A DNA stretch of 64,000 nucleotides from Streptomyces sp. WAC08241 (GCA_007858575.1 CP042279.1:2976001-3040000), one strand, 5' to 3'. Counted from the first letter of the stretch, positions 33,439 through 47,272 are shown. Notes: a model not told the origin generated them from the letters alone. Program-made: numbers and translations.

Positions 33439-34849
33439 CTACCCCTCCACCGCGTACGGCACGAACGTGCTGGTGTGTTCGTCGACGGCGAGGGCACGGC
33501 CCAGCGGGGGACCGCCCGCTGGGGGCAGTCGAGGCGTTCGCAGACGCGGCAGCCCATGCCGATCGGGGTGGCGGCGGCCCTGTTGTCGAGGTCGAGGCCG
33601 TCGGAGTAGACGAGCCGGGAGGCGTGGCGCAGTTCGCAGCCGAGGCCGATGGCGAAGGTCTTGCCGGGTCGCCCCAGCCGCCGCGGTGGCGGGTCACCGT
33701 GCGGGCGGTCCACAGGTAGCGCTGTCCGTCGGGCATGGCCGCCACCTGGACGTGGATGCGGCCGGGGGCGGCGAAGGCCTCGTAGACGTTCCAGAGGGGG
33801 CAGGTGCCGCCGGCGCGGGAGAAGTGGAAGCCGGTGGCGGACTGCCGCTTGGACATGTTCCCGGCCCGGTCCACCCGGACGAAGGAGAACGGGACCCCGC
33901 GCAGGCGCGGGCGCTGGAGGGTGCTGAGGCGGTGGCAGACGGTCTCGTAGCCGAGCCCGAAGCGGTCGGTGAGCCGCTCGATGTCGTAGCGCGTCTCCTC
34001 CGCGGCGGTGTGGAAGGCGCGGTACGGGAGGACGAGCGCGGCCGCGAGGTAGTGGGCGACGCCGATGCGGGCCAGGGACCAGGTGGGAGCCCTCCTCGTA
34101 GTCCTCGGAGGCGTACGCGGAGAGCAGGGCGTCCTGTTCGAGCAGGGCGAGCTGGGTGGCCATGCGGAAGGCCTGCTGGCCGGGGCGCAGCCGGGGCGAG
34201 AGGTGCAGGATGCGGGCGGCGGGGTCGTAGCGGTGGAGCTGCCGGTCGGCCTCGGCGTCGGCGGCGATCCGGACGCCGTGGCGCTCGTCGAGCCGGGCGG
34301 CGAGGGCCCGGCGCACCTCGCCGGGGCGGACGCCGATCTCCTCCGCGAGTTCCTCGGCGGCGAGGTCGGCGTCGTGGAGGTAGTTGCGGCGCCGGTAGAA
34401 GAACTCGCGGATCTCCTCGTGCGGCGTGCGGGCGCGCGCCGCGTCCGGGGCGGGCGAGTCGTCGCGGTCGCCGGTCAGGGCGGCGAGGCGCTCGGTGAGG
34501 GCCTGGCGGCCGCGGCCGAGGTCGAGGAGGACGGCGGCCACGTGCGGGAGGCGGGAGGCGAGTTCCGCGAGGTCGGCGGCGGAGAGCGCGGCGCGGTCGA
34601 GCTCGTCGGCGAGGGTCTCGCGCAGGTCGGCCAGGAGCCGGCCGGTGTCCCGCTCGGAGAAGAAGTCGGGGTCGACGCCGAACGACTCGGTGACCCGCAG
34701 GAGGACGGGGACCGTGAGGGGCGGGTGTCGTGCTCCATCTGGTTCAGGTAGCTGGGCGAGATCCTGAGCACCCTGGCCAGGTCCGCCTGGCTCAGCCGGC
34801 GCTCCTCGCGCAGGCGTCGCAGCCGGGCCCCCGCGTAGATCTTGCTCAC
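33439..34849 (-). CDS. RamB-like XRE regulator of acetate/glyoxylate genes
   Basis: GTG 34849: [40 protein letters not shown] is a clear XRE helix-turn-helix (residues 8-62). The middle ([56 protein letters not shown]) is the IrrE/ImmA-like region without a clear HExxH. The C-terminus ([55 protein letters not shown]) is the short-chain fatty acyl/DUF2083 domain with a Cys cluster. This architecture is that of RamB, which binds acetate-metabolism promoters in corynebacteria. About 470 residues; breaks near 34727, 34085, 33665 and 33510. Divergent from aceA. Confidence 0.83.
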
Positions 34850-34907
34850 GGCCGTTCTCCCTCGGGTCGTACGTGGGTCACACCCTAGGTCAATCCGCGT
34901 CCGCACG

Positions 34908-35155
34908 GGGCTTCGCAAACTTGGCAGAACCGGCCCGGAAGATTCGCAGAAGTTGGCACGCGGCCATGGTTGATGGCACGGAGTGCCACTGCGAAAGTCG
35001 AACCACGGCCCGCCGTGCCCCACCAGGAGGCGGAGTTCGGGGCACGGCTCATGCCCTGACGTCGTAGGACCCGGTCGTCTCCGCCCGGGGCCCGGCGGGC
35101 CGCCCGTCACCTCGCACGGAGCTTCGCGAGCCTTCACGGAGCTTCGCAAAGTTCG
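34908..35155. promoter_or_regulatory. aceA/regulator intergenic: RamB-like boxes and a TGGCAC palindrome
   Basis: The 328-bp gap 34850-35177 has no gene. TTCGCAAACTT (34912-34922), TTCGCAGAAGTT (34943-34954), TTCGCGAGCCTT (35123) and TTCGCAAAGTT (35143-35153) are repeats; the reverse of the last, AACTTTGCGAA, fits the AACTTTGCAAA-like box described for corynebacterial RamB. TGGCACGGAGTGCCA (34974-34988) is a perfect-armed palindrome shared with other acyl-CoA genes in the window. The aceA ribosome site is GGGAGAG before ATG 35178. Confidence 0.6.
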
Positions 35156-35177
35156 ACACTCCCCGGGAGAGACCATC

Positions 35178-36458
<1,281 letters not shown>

Positions 36459-36558
36459 GCCCCAGGGCCTCCCGCGCCGCGGGGCGGGTGTCCACGTCAC
36501 CCGTCCCCGCACCCCTCCCCGTACCACCCGCTCCTCCGCTCCCCCTCAGGAGACACCG

Positions 36559-38164
36559 ATGACCACCAGCGCCGTCCCGACCCGCCAGGTCCGCGTGCTC
36601 GCGGCCCCGGGCGACCGCCACGACGAGATCCTCACCGCCGACGCCCTGGACTTCGTCGGCCGTCTCGCCACCGCCTTCACCGAGCGCCGGCGGTGGCTCC
36701 TGAAGGAGCGGCGCCGGTAGGCCATCCGGCTCGCCACCGGCTCGCCGCTCGACTTCCCGCTCATCACCTCCGCCGTGCGCGCCGACCCGGACTGGCGGGT
36801 CGCCCCGCCCGCGCCCGGACTGACCGACCGCCGGGTGGAGATCACCGGCCCGCCGGAGCGGCGGACGGCCGTCGACGCGCTCAACTCCGGTGCCAGTGTG
36901 TGGATGGCGGACTTCGAGGACGCCACCGCGCCCACCTGGGAGAACGTGATCGGGGGCCAGATCGTCCTGCTCGACGCGATCGAACGGCGCCTGGACTTCA
37001 CCACCGACGAGGGCCGGGAGCACCGGCTCCGCGAGGGCCGGCTGCCCACGATCGTGGTCCGGCCGCGCGGCTGGCACCTCGACGAGGAGCACCTGGAATT
37101 CGACGGCGGCCCGGTGCCGGCCGCGCTCGTCGACTTCGGCCTGTACTTCTTCCACTGCGCCCGGCGGCAGATCGACGCCGGGTACGGCCCGTACTTCTAC
37201 CTCCCCAAGCTGGAGAACCGGTACGAGGCGCGCCTCTGGAACGACGTGTTCCTCCTGGCCCAGGAGCTCCTGGACATCCCCGGGGCACCGTCCGCGCCAC
37301 CGTCCTCGTCGAGACGATCACGGCCGCGTTCGAGATGGAGGAGATCCTCCACGAGCTGCGGGAGCACAGTTCGGGGCTCAACGCGGGCCGCTGGGACTAC
37401 CTGTTCAGCCTGATCAAGACCTTCGGCCACCGCTCCGACTTCCTGCTGCCCGACCGGGCGAAGGTGACGATGACGGCGCCGTTCATGCGGGCGTACACCG
37501 AACTGCTCGTGCGGACCTGCCACCGGCGCGGCGCCCACGCGATCGGCGCCATGGCCGCCCAGGTCCCCGCCGGGGACCCGGCGGCGCACGAGGCCGTGCT
37601 CGCCGCGGTCCGCCTGGACAAGGAGCGGGAGGCGGAGGACGGCTTCGACGGCTCCTGGGTGGCCCACCCGGGTCTGGTGCCGGTCTGCCGCGAGGCCTTC
37701 GACGGGGTCCTCGGGGACCGCCCGCACCAGCTCGACCGGACCCGCGAGGACGTGCGGGTGACGCCCGGGGACCTGCTCGCGGTACGGCGGATCGGCGGCC
37801 CGCCGACCGAGGAGGGGTCCGCACCAACATCGCCGTGGTCCTCCGCTACTACGACGCCTGGATCCGGGGCCGAGGCGCCGTCGCCCTGGACGGTCTGGTG
37901 GAGGACGCCGCGACCGCCGAGATCGCCCGCGTCCAGATCTGGCAGTGGCTCCGGCGCCGGGTCCTGGAGCGCGACACCGTCCTGGAACTGCTCGACCGGG
38001 AACTGGCCGCGCTCGGCGCCGAGTTCCCCTGGGCGGCGCTCGACGAGGTGCGCGAGCTCTTCGAGAGCACCGCGCTCGCCGCCGAACTGCCCCTCTTCTT
38101 CACCCCGGAGGCGTACTCCCGCCACCTCGTCCGGACCGTCACGACCGCGGACGTGACGGCGTGA
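36559..38164 (+). CDS. aceB: Malate synthase A (second copy), carries an in-frame amber codon
   Basis: Second malate synthase, next to aceA. ATG 36559 ([20 protein letters not shown]) has AGGAGA upstream. [60 protein letters not shown] and [18 protein letters not shown] are family motifs. About 535 residues, end TTADVTA. A TAG at 36718-36720 lies in the reading frame of both flanks: the protein on either side aligns with aceB1 without a gap, so this is a base substitution, not a lost base. Lost bases occur at about 37283 and 37817. Either the copy is inactive or the stop is another sequence error. TGA overlaps the hbd start. Confidence 0.88.
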
Positions 38165-39084
38165 GCGGCGGCGCGGGGCCGGTACGGGTCCCGGTCCGGG
38201 CGGCGGCATCCGGCGCGTCGGGGTCGTGGGCGGCGGGCAGATGGGCGCGGGCATCGCGGAGGTGTGCGCGCGGGCCGGGCTCCCCACCGTGATCTGCGAG
38301 GCCGACCGCCCGGCCGCGCGCGCCGCCCGCGAGCGCGTCGCCGTCTCCCTCGAACGGGCCGTCCAGCGGGGCAAGCTGGACCGCCCCTCCGCCGAGGCGG
38401 CGCTCGGCCGGATCACGGCCACCGCCGAACTGTCCGACCTCGCGGACCGGCAGCTCGTCGTCGAGGCGGTCGTCGAGGACGCCGCCGTCAAGACCCGGGT
38501 GTTCGCCGCGCTCGACAAGATCGTCACCGACCCGGCGGCGGTCCTCGCCACCAACACCTCCTCCCTGCCCGTCATGCGGCTCGGCATGGCCACCGAGCAC
38601 GCCGACCGGGTCGTGGGACTGCACTTCTTCAACCCCGTGCCCGTGCTGCCGCTCGTGGAGATCGTCACGACCCTCCACACCTCGGCGGCGACGACGGCCG
38701 CGGTGACGGAGTTCGCCACCGTGACCCTGGGCAAGACCGCGATCGGCTCCCTCGACCGGGCCGGGTTCGTCGTCAACGCCCTGCTCGTCCCGTACCTGTT
38801 GTCCGCGATCCGGATGACGGAGTCGGGCTTCGCCACCGCCGCGGACGTCGACCGCGGCATGGAGCTGGGCTGCGCCCACCCGATGGGGCCGCTGCGGCTG
38901 GCGGACCTGATCGGGCTCGACACGGTCGCCTCCATCGCGGACTCGCTGTACGAGGAGTTCAAGGAGCCGCTGTACGCCCCGCCGCCGCTGCTCCTGCGGA
39001 TGGTGGAGGCGGGCTGCTCGGCCGGAAGACCGGCCGGGGTTCCACGTGTACGACCGGGCGGAGACGCCCGGACGGCCGGTCTGA
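38161..39084 (+). CDS. 3-hydroxybutyryl-CoA dehydrogenase
   Basis: Oxidises 3-hydroxyacyl-CoA with NAD(P). GTG 38161 overlaps the aceB2 stop (GTGA). After a frame change at about 38208 comes RRVGVVGGGQMGAGIAEVCA, the Rossmann motif. VLATNTSSLPVMRLGMATEH, VGLHFFNPVPVLPLVEIV (catalytic His), AGFVVNALLVPYLLSAIRM and GAHPMGPLRLADLIGLDTV-like text (here GCAHPMGPLRLADLIGLDTV) are typical. C-terminus GRKTGRGFHVYDRAETPGRP after a second break at about 39020. About 300 residues. Joined to aceA-aceB2, it links C4 acyl-CoA oxidation to the shunt. Confidence 0.9.
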
Positions 39085-39313
39085 GGGGGCCGGCGCCCGT
39101 CGCCGGGGAAGGGGCCCGGTCGGAGGGTCCTGAGAGAGGACCCGGCGGCGGTACGGCGAGGGCCGGGGACGGGTGGTGCCGTCCCCGGCCCCGCTGCCGT
39201 GCGCCCGCCCCGCGCCCCGTCGCCGTGCGCCCGCCCCTCACGCCCCGCGCCTCCCCCCTCCCTCCCGGCCGTTCACCCATACGTCTCATCCCCTCGTCCG
39301 AATGGCGAGATAA

Positions 39314-39333
39314 CCGCCCCGCTTCCGGGGCGG
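39314..39333 (+). terminator. Short hairpin after hbd
   Basis: CCGCCCC (39314-39320) pairs with GGGGCGG (39327-39333) across 6 nt, just before the riboswitch. The remaining gap 39085-39313 shows no gene. Confidence 0.4.
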
Positions 39334-39340
39334 ACCCCGT

Positions 39341-39550
39341 AGTCTGGCCGGGTAACTGGTTCGCCCCGTCCGCCAGGCGGGACGCGTCGTAAGAGGGAAC
39401 CCGGTGGGAATCCGGGACTGCCCCGCAGCGGTGAGTGGGAACGACCGCCGTCATACGCACTGGGCCCGGGAAGGGTCTGGGAAGCGACGGCCAGTAGGAG
39501 TCGCGTACAGCGCGACGCGCCCGCGAGTCCGAAGACCTGCCCGTTGCCCG
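39341..39550 (+). promoter_or_regulatory. Cobalamin riboswitch of metE
   Basis: The leader contains the conserved AdoCbl-box pieces in order: AAGAGGGAACCCGGTGGGAA, GGGACTGCCCCGCAGCGGTG (B12 box region), CACTGGGCCCGGGAAGGG, GGCCAGTAGGAG, and CGCGAGTCCGAAGACCTGCC. Spacing of about 200 nt is normal. It precedes the B12-independent methionine synthase, so cobalamin should switch metE off. Confidence 0.93.
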
Positions 39551-39723
39551 CACGCGGACGATTCCGCGCGCGGACATCCCGGTGACCTCGAGGGCGGGTC
39601 GGCGTACATACCGACGGACGACCGCGCCCCGTCGCGCGCACCCGTACCGTCCGGTCCGTCGCCCCTTCGCGTCCTCGTCCCGTCCCCGGGACCTCAGGGA
39701 TTCATCTCGCGAAGGAGATCTCC

Positions 39724-42040
39724 GTGACCACGAAGTCCGCAGCCGCGGCAGCACGGGCCACCGTGTACGGCTACCCCGTCAGGGCCCGGACCGGGAGCTG
39801 AAGAAGGCGATCGAGGGCCACTGGAAGGGCCGCGTCACCGCCGACGCCCTCCGGTCCACCGCCGCCGAACTGCGCCGCGCGAACTGGCGGCAGCTCGCCG
39901 GGGCCGGCGTCCACGAGGTGCCGACCGGCGACTTCTCGTACTACGACCACATCCTGGACACCACCGTCATGGTGGGCGCGATCCCCGCCCGGCACCGCGA
40001 GGCCGTCGCCGCCGACGCGCTGGACGGCTACTTCGCCATGGCGCGCGGCACCCAGGACGTCGCTCCGCTGGAGATGACGAAGTGGTTCGACACCAACTAC
40101 CACTACCTGGTGCCGGAGCTGGGCCCGGACACGGTCTTCACGGCCGACTCCTCCAAGCAGGTCGCGGAGCTGAAGGAGGCCCTCGCCCTGGAGCTGACGG
40201 CCCGTCCGGTCCTCGTCGGACCCGTCACCTACCTGCTGCTCGCCAAGCCCGCCCCCGGTGTGGCCGCCGGCTTCGACCCGCTGACCCTGCTCGACAGGCT
40301 CCTGCCGGTGTACGCGGAGGTCCTCGCCGACCTGCGCGCGGCCGGCGCCGAGTGGGTGCAGCTCGACGAGCCCGCGCTCGTCCAGGACCGGACCCCGGCC
40401 GAGCTGAACGCCGCCGCGCGCGCCTACCGCGACCTCGGCGCGCCCACCGACCGGCCCCGGCTCCTCGTCGCCTCGTACTTCGACCGGCTCGGCGACGCCC
40501 TGCCCGTCCTGGCCAAGGCGCCCGTCGAGGGCCTCGCGCTCGACTTCACCGGCCCGGCCGCCGCCAACCTGGAGGGGCTCGCCGCCGTCGGCGGGCTGCC
40601 CGGGAAGCGGCTCGTCGCCGGCGTGGTCGACGGGCGCAACATCTGGGTCAACGACCTGGAGAAGTCCCTGGCCACCCTCGGCACCCTCCTCGGCCTGGCC
40701 GACCGGGTCGACGTCTCCGCCTCCTGCTCCCTGCTCCACGTGCCGCTCGACGCGGCGGCCGAGAAGGACGTCGACCCGCAGATCCTGCGCTGGCTCTCCT
40801 TCGCGAAGCAGAAGACCACCGAGATCACCACGCTGGCCGGGGGCCTGTCGCGGGGACCGACGCGATCGCCGGCGAACTGGCCGCCAACCGCGCCGCCCTC
40901 GCCTCCCGCGCCGGCTCCCCCATCACCCGGAACCCGGCCGTGCGGGCCCGCGCCGGGGCCGTCACCGGGGCCGACGCCCGCCGCTCGCGGCCGTACGCCG
41001 AGCGGGCCGCCGCCCAGCGCGCCCACCTGGGCCTCCCGCTGCTCCCGACCACCACCATCGGCTCCTTCCCGCAGACCGACGAGCTGCGCGCGGCCCGCGC
41101 CGACCTGCGGGCCGGCCGGACCGACACGGCCGGGTACGAGGAGCGCATCAGGAACGAGATCCGGGAGGTGGTCGCGTACCAGGAGAAGACCGGCGTCGAC
41201 GTCCTGGTGCACGGCGAGCCCGAGCGCAACGACATGGTGCAGTACTTCGCCGAGCGGCTCGACGGCTACCTCGCCACCCGGCACGGCTGGGTGCAGTCGT
41301 ACGGCACCCGCTACGTCCGCCCGCCGGTCCTGGCCGGCGACGTCTCGCGGCCCGCGCCGATGACGGTGCGCTGGACCTCGTACGCCCAGTCCCTGACCTC
41401 CAAGCCCGTCAAGGGGATGCTGACGGGCCCCGTCACCATGCTCGCCTGGTCGTTCGTCCGCGACGACCAGCCGCTGGGCGAGACCGCCCGGCAGGTGGCG
41501 CTCGCCCTGCGCGACGAGGTGAACGACCTGGAGGCGGCCGGCACCTCCGTCATCCAGGTGGACGAACCGGCGCTGCGCGAGACGCTGCCGCTGCGGGCCG
41601 CCGACCGTCCGGCGTACCTCGACTGGGCGACGGAGGCGTTCCGCCTGGCCACCGGCGGGGTGCGGCCGGACACCCAGATCCACACCCACATGTGCTACGC
41701 CGAGTTCGGGGACGTCGTCCAGGCGATCGACGACCTCGACGCCGACGTCATCAGCCTGGAGGCGGCCCGCTCCCACATGCAGGTGGCCTGGGAGCTCGCC
41801 GCCCACGGCTATCCGCGCGAGGCCGGTCCCGGCGTCTGGGACATCCACTCGCCCCGGGTGCCGAGCGCCGAGGAGGCGGCCGCCCTGCTGCGCACCGGCC
41901 TGGAGGCCATCCCCGCCGAGCGGCTGTGGGTCAACCCGGACTGCGGTCTGAAGACCCGCGCCTGGCCGGAGACCCGGGCCTCCCTGGAGAACCTGGTCGC
42001 CGCCGCCCGGACGGTCCGCGCGGAGCTGTCCGGCGCCTGA
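39724..42040 (+). CDS. metE: Cobalamin-independent methionine synthase
   Basis: Transfers a methyl from 5-methyltetrahydropteroyl-triglutamate to homocysteine. GTG 39724 follows [24 protein letters not shown] is joined to [20 protein letters not shown] after one C lost at about 39778. The N-terminal barrel holds [18 protein letters not shown]. The C-terminal barrel has [70 protein letters not shown] (zinc ligands His/Cys) and [11 protein letters not shown] (zinc Cys). About 773 residues. Second break near 40850. Controlled by the riboswitch above. Confidence 0.96.
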
Positions 42041-43394
42041 CGGGACGTGCCCCCGGGCCGGGGCCGGGAACCCCGGCCGACGCCCCGGGGGCACGCGCGC
42101 GTAGCGTGGGGTACACGTCGGCTCCAAGCCCCTCACCTCCGGAGACCCGCCTGTGTCCAGCGTCGCACCCACCCGCACGTCCGTCGTGGAGTCCCTCATG
42201 GAGCGCTTCCCGGGGATTCCCCGGGAGGCCGTGCTCAAGGAGGACCTGCTGCGCGGCGGGGTCGCTTCGACCCCGCCGCCCTGTCCGGCAACGAAGGGGG
42301 TGAGGTGAAGCCGAAGTCGTACTTCATCTTCTCCTTCGACCACCGGACGCTCCCGGAGCTCGGGGAGGCGGCGCTGAACCGCCCGCCGGAGGAGATCGTG
42401 CTGACCGGCGGCCCGTACGGGCTGCGGCGCACGGTGGTGTCGGTGCGGGTCAACCCGTCCTCGCCGTACCGGGTCGCGCCGGACGGGGACGGGGCGCTCG
42501 CCCTCTTCCTGGACGGGGCGCGGATCGCGGACGTCGGTCTGCCGCCGATGCCGGAGTACTACCGGCACCCGCTGTCGAACGGCAAGTCCGTGATGGAGGT
42601 GGCGCCGACGATCCAGTGGGGCTACCTGATCTACCTGACGGTCTTCCGGGTGTGCCAGTACTTCGGCGCCAAGGAGGAGTGCCAGTACTGCGACATCAAC
42701 CACAACTGGCGCCAGCACAAGGCGGCGGGCCGCCCGTACACCGGGGTGAAGCCGGTGGACGAGGTCCTGGAGGCCCTGGAGATCATCGACCGGCACGACA
42801 CGGCCCGCGCGTCGACCGCCTACACCCTGACCGGCGGGGCCGTCACCTCGCAGGTCGGCGGGAAGGACGAAGCCGACTTCTACGGGCAGTACGCGCAGGC
42901 CATCGAGGAGCGCTTCCCGGGCCGCTGGATCGGCAAGGTCGTGGCGCAGGCGCTGCCCAAGGAGGACGTGCAGCGCTTCCACGACTACGGCATCCGGATC
43001 TACCACCCGAACTACGAGGTGTGGGACCGGCGCCTGTTCGAGCTGTACTGCCCCGGCAAGGAGCGCTACATCGGCCGGGACGAGTGGCACCGCCGGATCC
43101 TGGACTCGGCGGAGGTCTTCGGGCCGCGCAACGTCATCCCGAACTTCGTCGCCGGGGTCGAGATGGCGCGCCCTCGGGCTTCCTGACCGTGGACGAGGCC
43201 ATCGCCTCCACCCGGGAGGGCCTGCGGTTCTTCATGTCGCGCGGGATCACGCCCCGGTTCACCACCTGGTGCCCGGAGCCGACGACGCCGCTGGGCCGCG
43301 AGAACCCGGACGGCGCCCCGCTCGAATACCACCTGCGGCTCTTGGAGGCGTACACGGAGACGCTCCGGGAGAACGGCCTCACCGCCCCGCCCGG

Positions 43395-44376
<982 letters not shown>

Positions 44377-44380
<4 letters not shown>

Positions 44381-45422
44381 GTGCTTCGCGTGCGGTAGAG
44401 GACGAGGACGAAGGCCGGTACGCCGATCAGCGAGGTCACCACGCCCACCGGGACCTCCTGGGGGTCGAGGACGGTACGGGCGAGGGTGTCGGCCCAGACC
44501 AGGAAGACCGCTCCGGCCAGGGCGGTGACCGGCAGGAGCCGGGCGTGTCCGGGGCCCGCGAGCGCGCGGGCGGCGTGCGGCAGGACGAGCCCGACGAAGC
44601 CGACGGCCCCGGCGGCGGAGACCAGGGCGGCCGTCAGGAGCGCGGTGACGCACAGGAGGACGAGCCGGGTCCGGGCGACGGCGACGCCGAGCGAGGCGGC
44701 GGCCTCCTCGCCGAAGGCGAACGCGTCCAGGGTCCGCGCGTGGCCGACGCAGATCACCAGGGCCGCCGCGAGGACCCCCAGGCACACCCACACGTCGGTC
44801 CAGCCGGCCCCGGCGAGCGAGCCGAGCAGCCAGAAGAGGACGCCCCGGGTGGTCTCCGCGTCGGCGGCCGTCATCACGACGAAGGAGGTGAGGGCGGAGA
44901 AGAGCTGCATGGCGGCGACCCCGGAGAGGACCACGCGGTCCGTCGAGCCGCCGAGGGTGTGGCTGAGCAGCAGCACGAGCGCGAAGGAGCAGACCGCCCC
45001 GAGGAAGGCGCCGCCGGTGACGGAGAGGACTCCCCGCCGAGTCCGAGGACGACGACCGCGACCGCGCCGGTCGAGGCGCCGGAGGAGACCCCGAGGACGA
45101 AGGGGTCGGCCAGCGGGTTGCGCAGCAGCGACTGCATCACCGCGCCGCACAGGGCGAGGCCGGCGCCGCAGACGGCGGCGAGGAGCGTGCGGGGAAGCCG
45201 CAGGTCCCACACGATCCCGTCCCGGATCGGGGAGAGCGCCGGGGCGCCCCCGCCGAGGTGGGCGGCGACCGTCGACCACACGTCGGCCACGCCGATGCGG
45301 GCCGGGCCGATGGTGATGGCCGCGGCGACCGAGGCGGCCAGGAGGGCGAGCCCGGCCGCCGCCCCCAGCAGGGCCGCGGCGCCCTTCCGTACCGGGGCGG
45401 CAGCCGGAGGGACGGGGGTCAC
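44377..45422 (-). CDS. btuC: Cobalamin/Fe-siderophore-type ABC permease
   Basis: GTG 45422 overlaps the binding-protein stop. VTPVPPAAAPVRKGAAALLG, then LRLPRTLLAAVCGAGLALCG, AVMQSLLRNPLADPFVLGVS (FecCD signature, cytoplasmic coupling motif), a break near 45035, VLSVTGGAFLGAVCSFALVL, AAASLGVAVARTRLVLLCVT, AAGAVGFVGLVLPHAARALA and GVVTSLIGVPAFVLVLYRTR. About ten membrane helices, about 350 residues. Forms the membrane channel of the importer. Confidence 0.88.
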
Positions 45423-46505
45423 TTGGCGAGGCCGTAGGAGCGGAGCGCGGCCGCCACCTTCTCGACGGCCTCGACGGTGCGGATCGTGGGGTTGAGCGCC
45501 TGGCCGCTGAGGAGGACGTACCGCTTGTTCTTCACCGCCGTCATGCTGCGGGTGACGGGGTCGGACTCCAGGAACTCGATCTTCTTGGCGGCGCTCTCGG
45601 CCGACTGCGCGCGGCGGGTGAGGTCGCCGATGACGAGGACGTCGGGGTCGCGGTCGGCGACCGTCTCCCAGTTGATCCGGGGCCACTCCTCCTTGGTGTC
45701 GTCGAAGACGTTCCTCACGCCCAGTTCGCGGGAGACGATGCCGGGGGCGCCGCAACAGCCCGCCATGTAGGGCGCCTCGGAGTCGGAGAACCAGTAGAGG
45801 ACCGTGGCGTTCCCGAAGTCGCCGCCCGAAGTCGCCTTCGTCACCCGGCCCTTGAGCTCCCCGACGAGCTTCTCGCCGCGCTCCCGGACCCCGAAGATCC
45901 GGGCCAGGTCGCGGATCTCGCCGTAGACCGTCTCCATGGTGAGCGGCCGGACGCGGACGCCGTCGCCGTCGCCGCTGTTGTCCTTGCCGACGCAGTCGGT
46001 GGGCGAGAGGTAAGTGGGGACGCCGAGTTGCTCGAACCGTTCGCGGGGCGCCACCCCGCCCTTGCCGAGGGTGTACGTGAAGGAGGCGGCGGCGAAGTCG
46101 GGTTCGGTGTCGAGGACCTTCTCGAAGGAGGGGTAGCGGTCGGCGAGGCGCGGGACCCCGGCGTTCTCCTTCTCCAGGCCCTTGAGCACGGGGTCCGTCC
46201 AGGTGCCGGTGCCCACCATGCGGTCGGCGAGGCCGAGGGAGAGCATGATCTCCGCCGCGCCCTGGTCGAGGGCGACGGCCCGCTCCGGCGCGCGCTCGAC
46301 GCGGACGGGCCGTCCGCAGTTGTCGTCGAGGGTGACGGGGTATCCGGTCTTCGCGTCCCCGGCGCCGGTCGCGGGCCGGACGGGGCGGGGCCGTCCCCGT
46401 GCCGCAGCCGGTCGCGGTCAGGAGCAGGGCGCCGGTGAGGAACAGCACGGCGGAGCGGAGGGGTGTGCGAGCGGCACGGGACTTCCTTCTGCGGCCACGG
46501 CTCAT
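45419..46505 (-). CDS. btuF: Cobalamin-type ABC transporter substrate-binding lipoprotein
   Basis: ATG 46505: basic start then LRSAVLFLTGALLLTATGCG, a lipoprotein signal with lipobox TATGC. After a break near 46365: GYPVTLDDNCGRPVRVERAP, ERAVALDQGAAEIMLSLGLA, DRMVGTGTWTDPVLKGLEKE. ATVLYWFSDSEAPYMAGCCG, DVLVIGDLTRRAQSAESAAK and KNKRYVLLSGQALNPTIRTV belong to the BtuF/FepB helical-backbone fold. About 362 residues. The riboswitch upstream makes cobalamin or a cobamide the likely ligand rather than a siderophore. Confidence 0.86.
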
Positions 46506-46551
46506 ACGCGGAGCCTGTCGTACGGTGCTCCCCGGGCGGGCGTGCCGCCGG

Positions 46552-46750
46552 GGCCGCCAGCAGGTCTTCGGACTCGGGGTCAGCCGGACGGGGCGCCTTC
46601 CCGGGCCGTCGTCGCCGCCCAGTGGCCGATGCTCCGCCCGTCGCCCTCACCGCTGCGCGTCAGTTCCGGTCTCGCACCGGATTCCCTGACTCGTGCACGC
46701 ACCCGTTCGGGCGCGTACAAAGGTGCGACTGGCCTCGGCACAGTACCACC
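46552..46750 (-). promoter_or_regulatory. Cobalamin riboswitch of btuFCD
   Basis: Read on the minus strand: AGGGAATCCGGTGCGAGACC, GGAACTGACGCGCAGCGGTG, CCACTGGGC, CGGGAAGGCGCC, and GAGTCCGAAGACCTGCTGGC. These are the conserved parts of the cobalamin aptamer in correct order, ending 46 nt before the btuF ATG. Confidence 0.92.
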
Positions 46751-46783
46751 GGCCCAGGGGCGTGCCCCGGGGCGCGGGGGGCG

Positions 46784-46990
46784 TCAGACGCGCAGTTCCT
46801 TGGCCTCGAAGCGGCCGTCCCCGAGGACCAGGACGAAGGAGACCTGCTGTCCCTCCGAGACGGTCCGGCTCTCGTCCTCGATGTCCTCCGCGCTGAACCA
46901 GACCTGGTCCTCGGAGCCGACGGGGACGACGAACCCGTATCCCCCGCGACGGTTGAAGGACTGCACGAAACCCTTGCTCCTGCCTTCCAC
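46784..46990 (-). CDS. Cold-shock domain protein
   Basis: 68 residues, unbroken. GTG 46990 has GGAGGAGG 8 nt upstream. VEGRSKGFVQSFNRRGGYGF with RNP1-like GYGFVVP, then DQVWFSAEDIEDESRTVSEG and VSFVLVLGDGRFEAKELRV. Single OB-fold nucleic-acid-binding protein. RNP2 (VWFSAEDI) departs from the usual VFVHFS, so it is a divergent member. Confidence 0.85.
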   Translation of the reverse strand: MEGRSKGFVQSFNRRGGYGFVVPVGSEDQVWFSAEDIEDESRTVSEGQQVSFVLVLGDGRFEAKELRV

Positions 46991-47152
46991 GGCGGCCTCC
47001 TCCTCGGCGTCGGCGACGCGGACGGGGGTCGTCCCGGCCGGGTGCGGCCGGGTCCGCGTCTCAGGGGAGGTGTACCCCGTCCGCCCGCGCTTCGCCCGTC
47101 GGCCGGCGGCCGTGCGCGAGCACCCCGGAGGATCTCGTAGAATATTCAACAG

Positions 47153-47192
47153 AGGTCCGGTGCCGAAGATCCCCGTGTTCGGCACCGGACCT
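47153..47192 (-). terminator. Terminator of the TetR gene
   Basis: AGGTCCGGTGCCGAA (47153-47167) pairs perfectly with 47178-47192, 15-bp stem and 10-nt loop, downstream of the TetR stop on the minus strand and followed there by CTGTTGAATATTC. Confidence 0.75.
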
Positions 47193-47197
47193 CGTCG

Positions 47198-47262
47198 CAC
47201 GTCCGGACCGGGACGGGGCACGACGTCCGGACCGGGACGGGGTACGGCCTCCGGGTCCGGGC
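47198..47262. repeat. Tandem repeat CGTCCGGACCGGGACGGGGC
   Basis: Two and a half copies of a 24-bp unit between the terminator and the TetR stop. No coding role. Confidence 0.6.
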
Positions 47263-47272
47263 GGGGTGCGCC

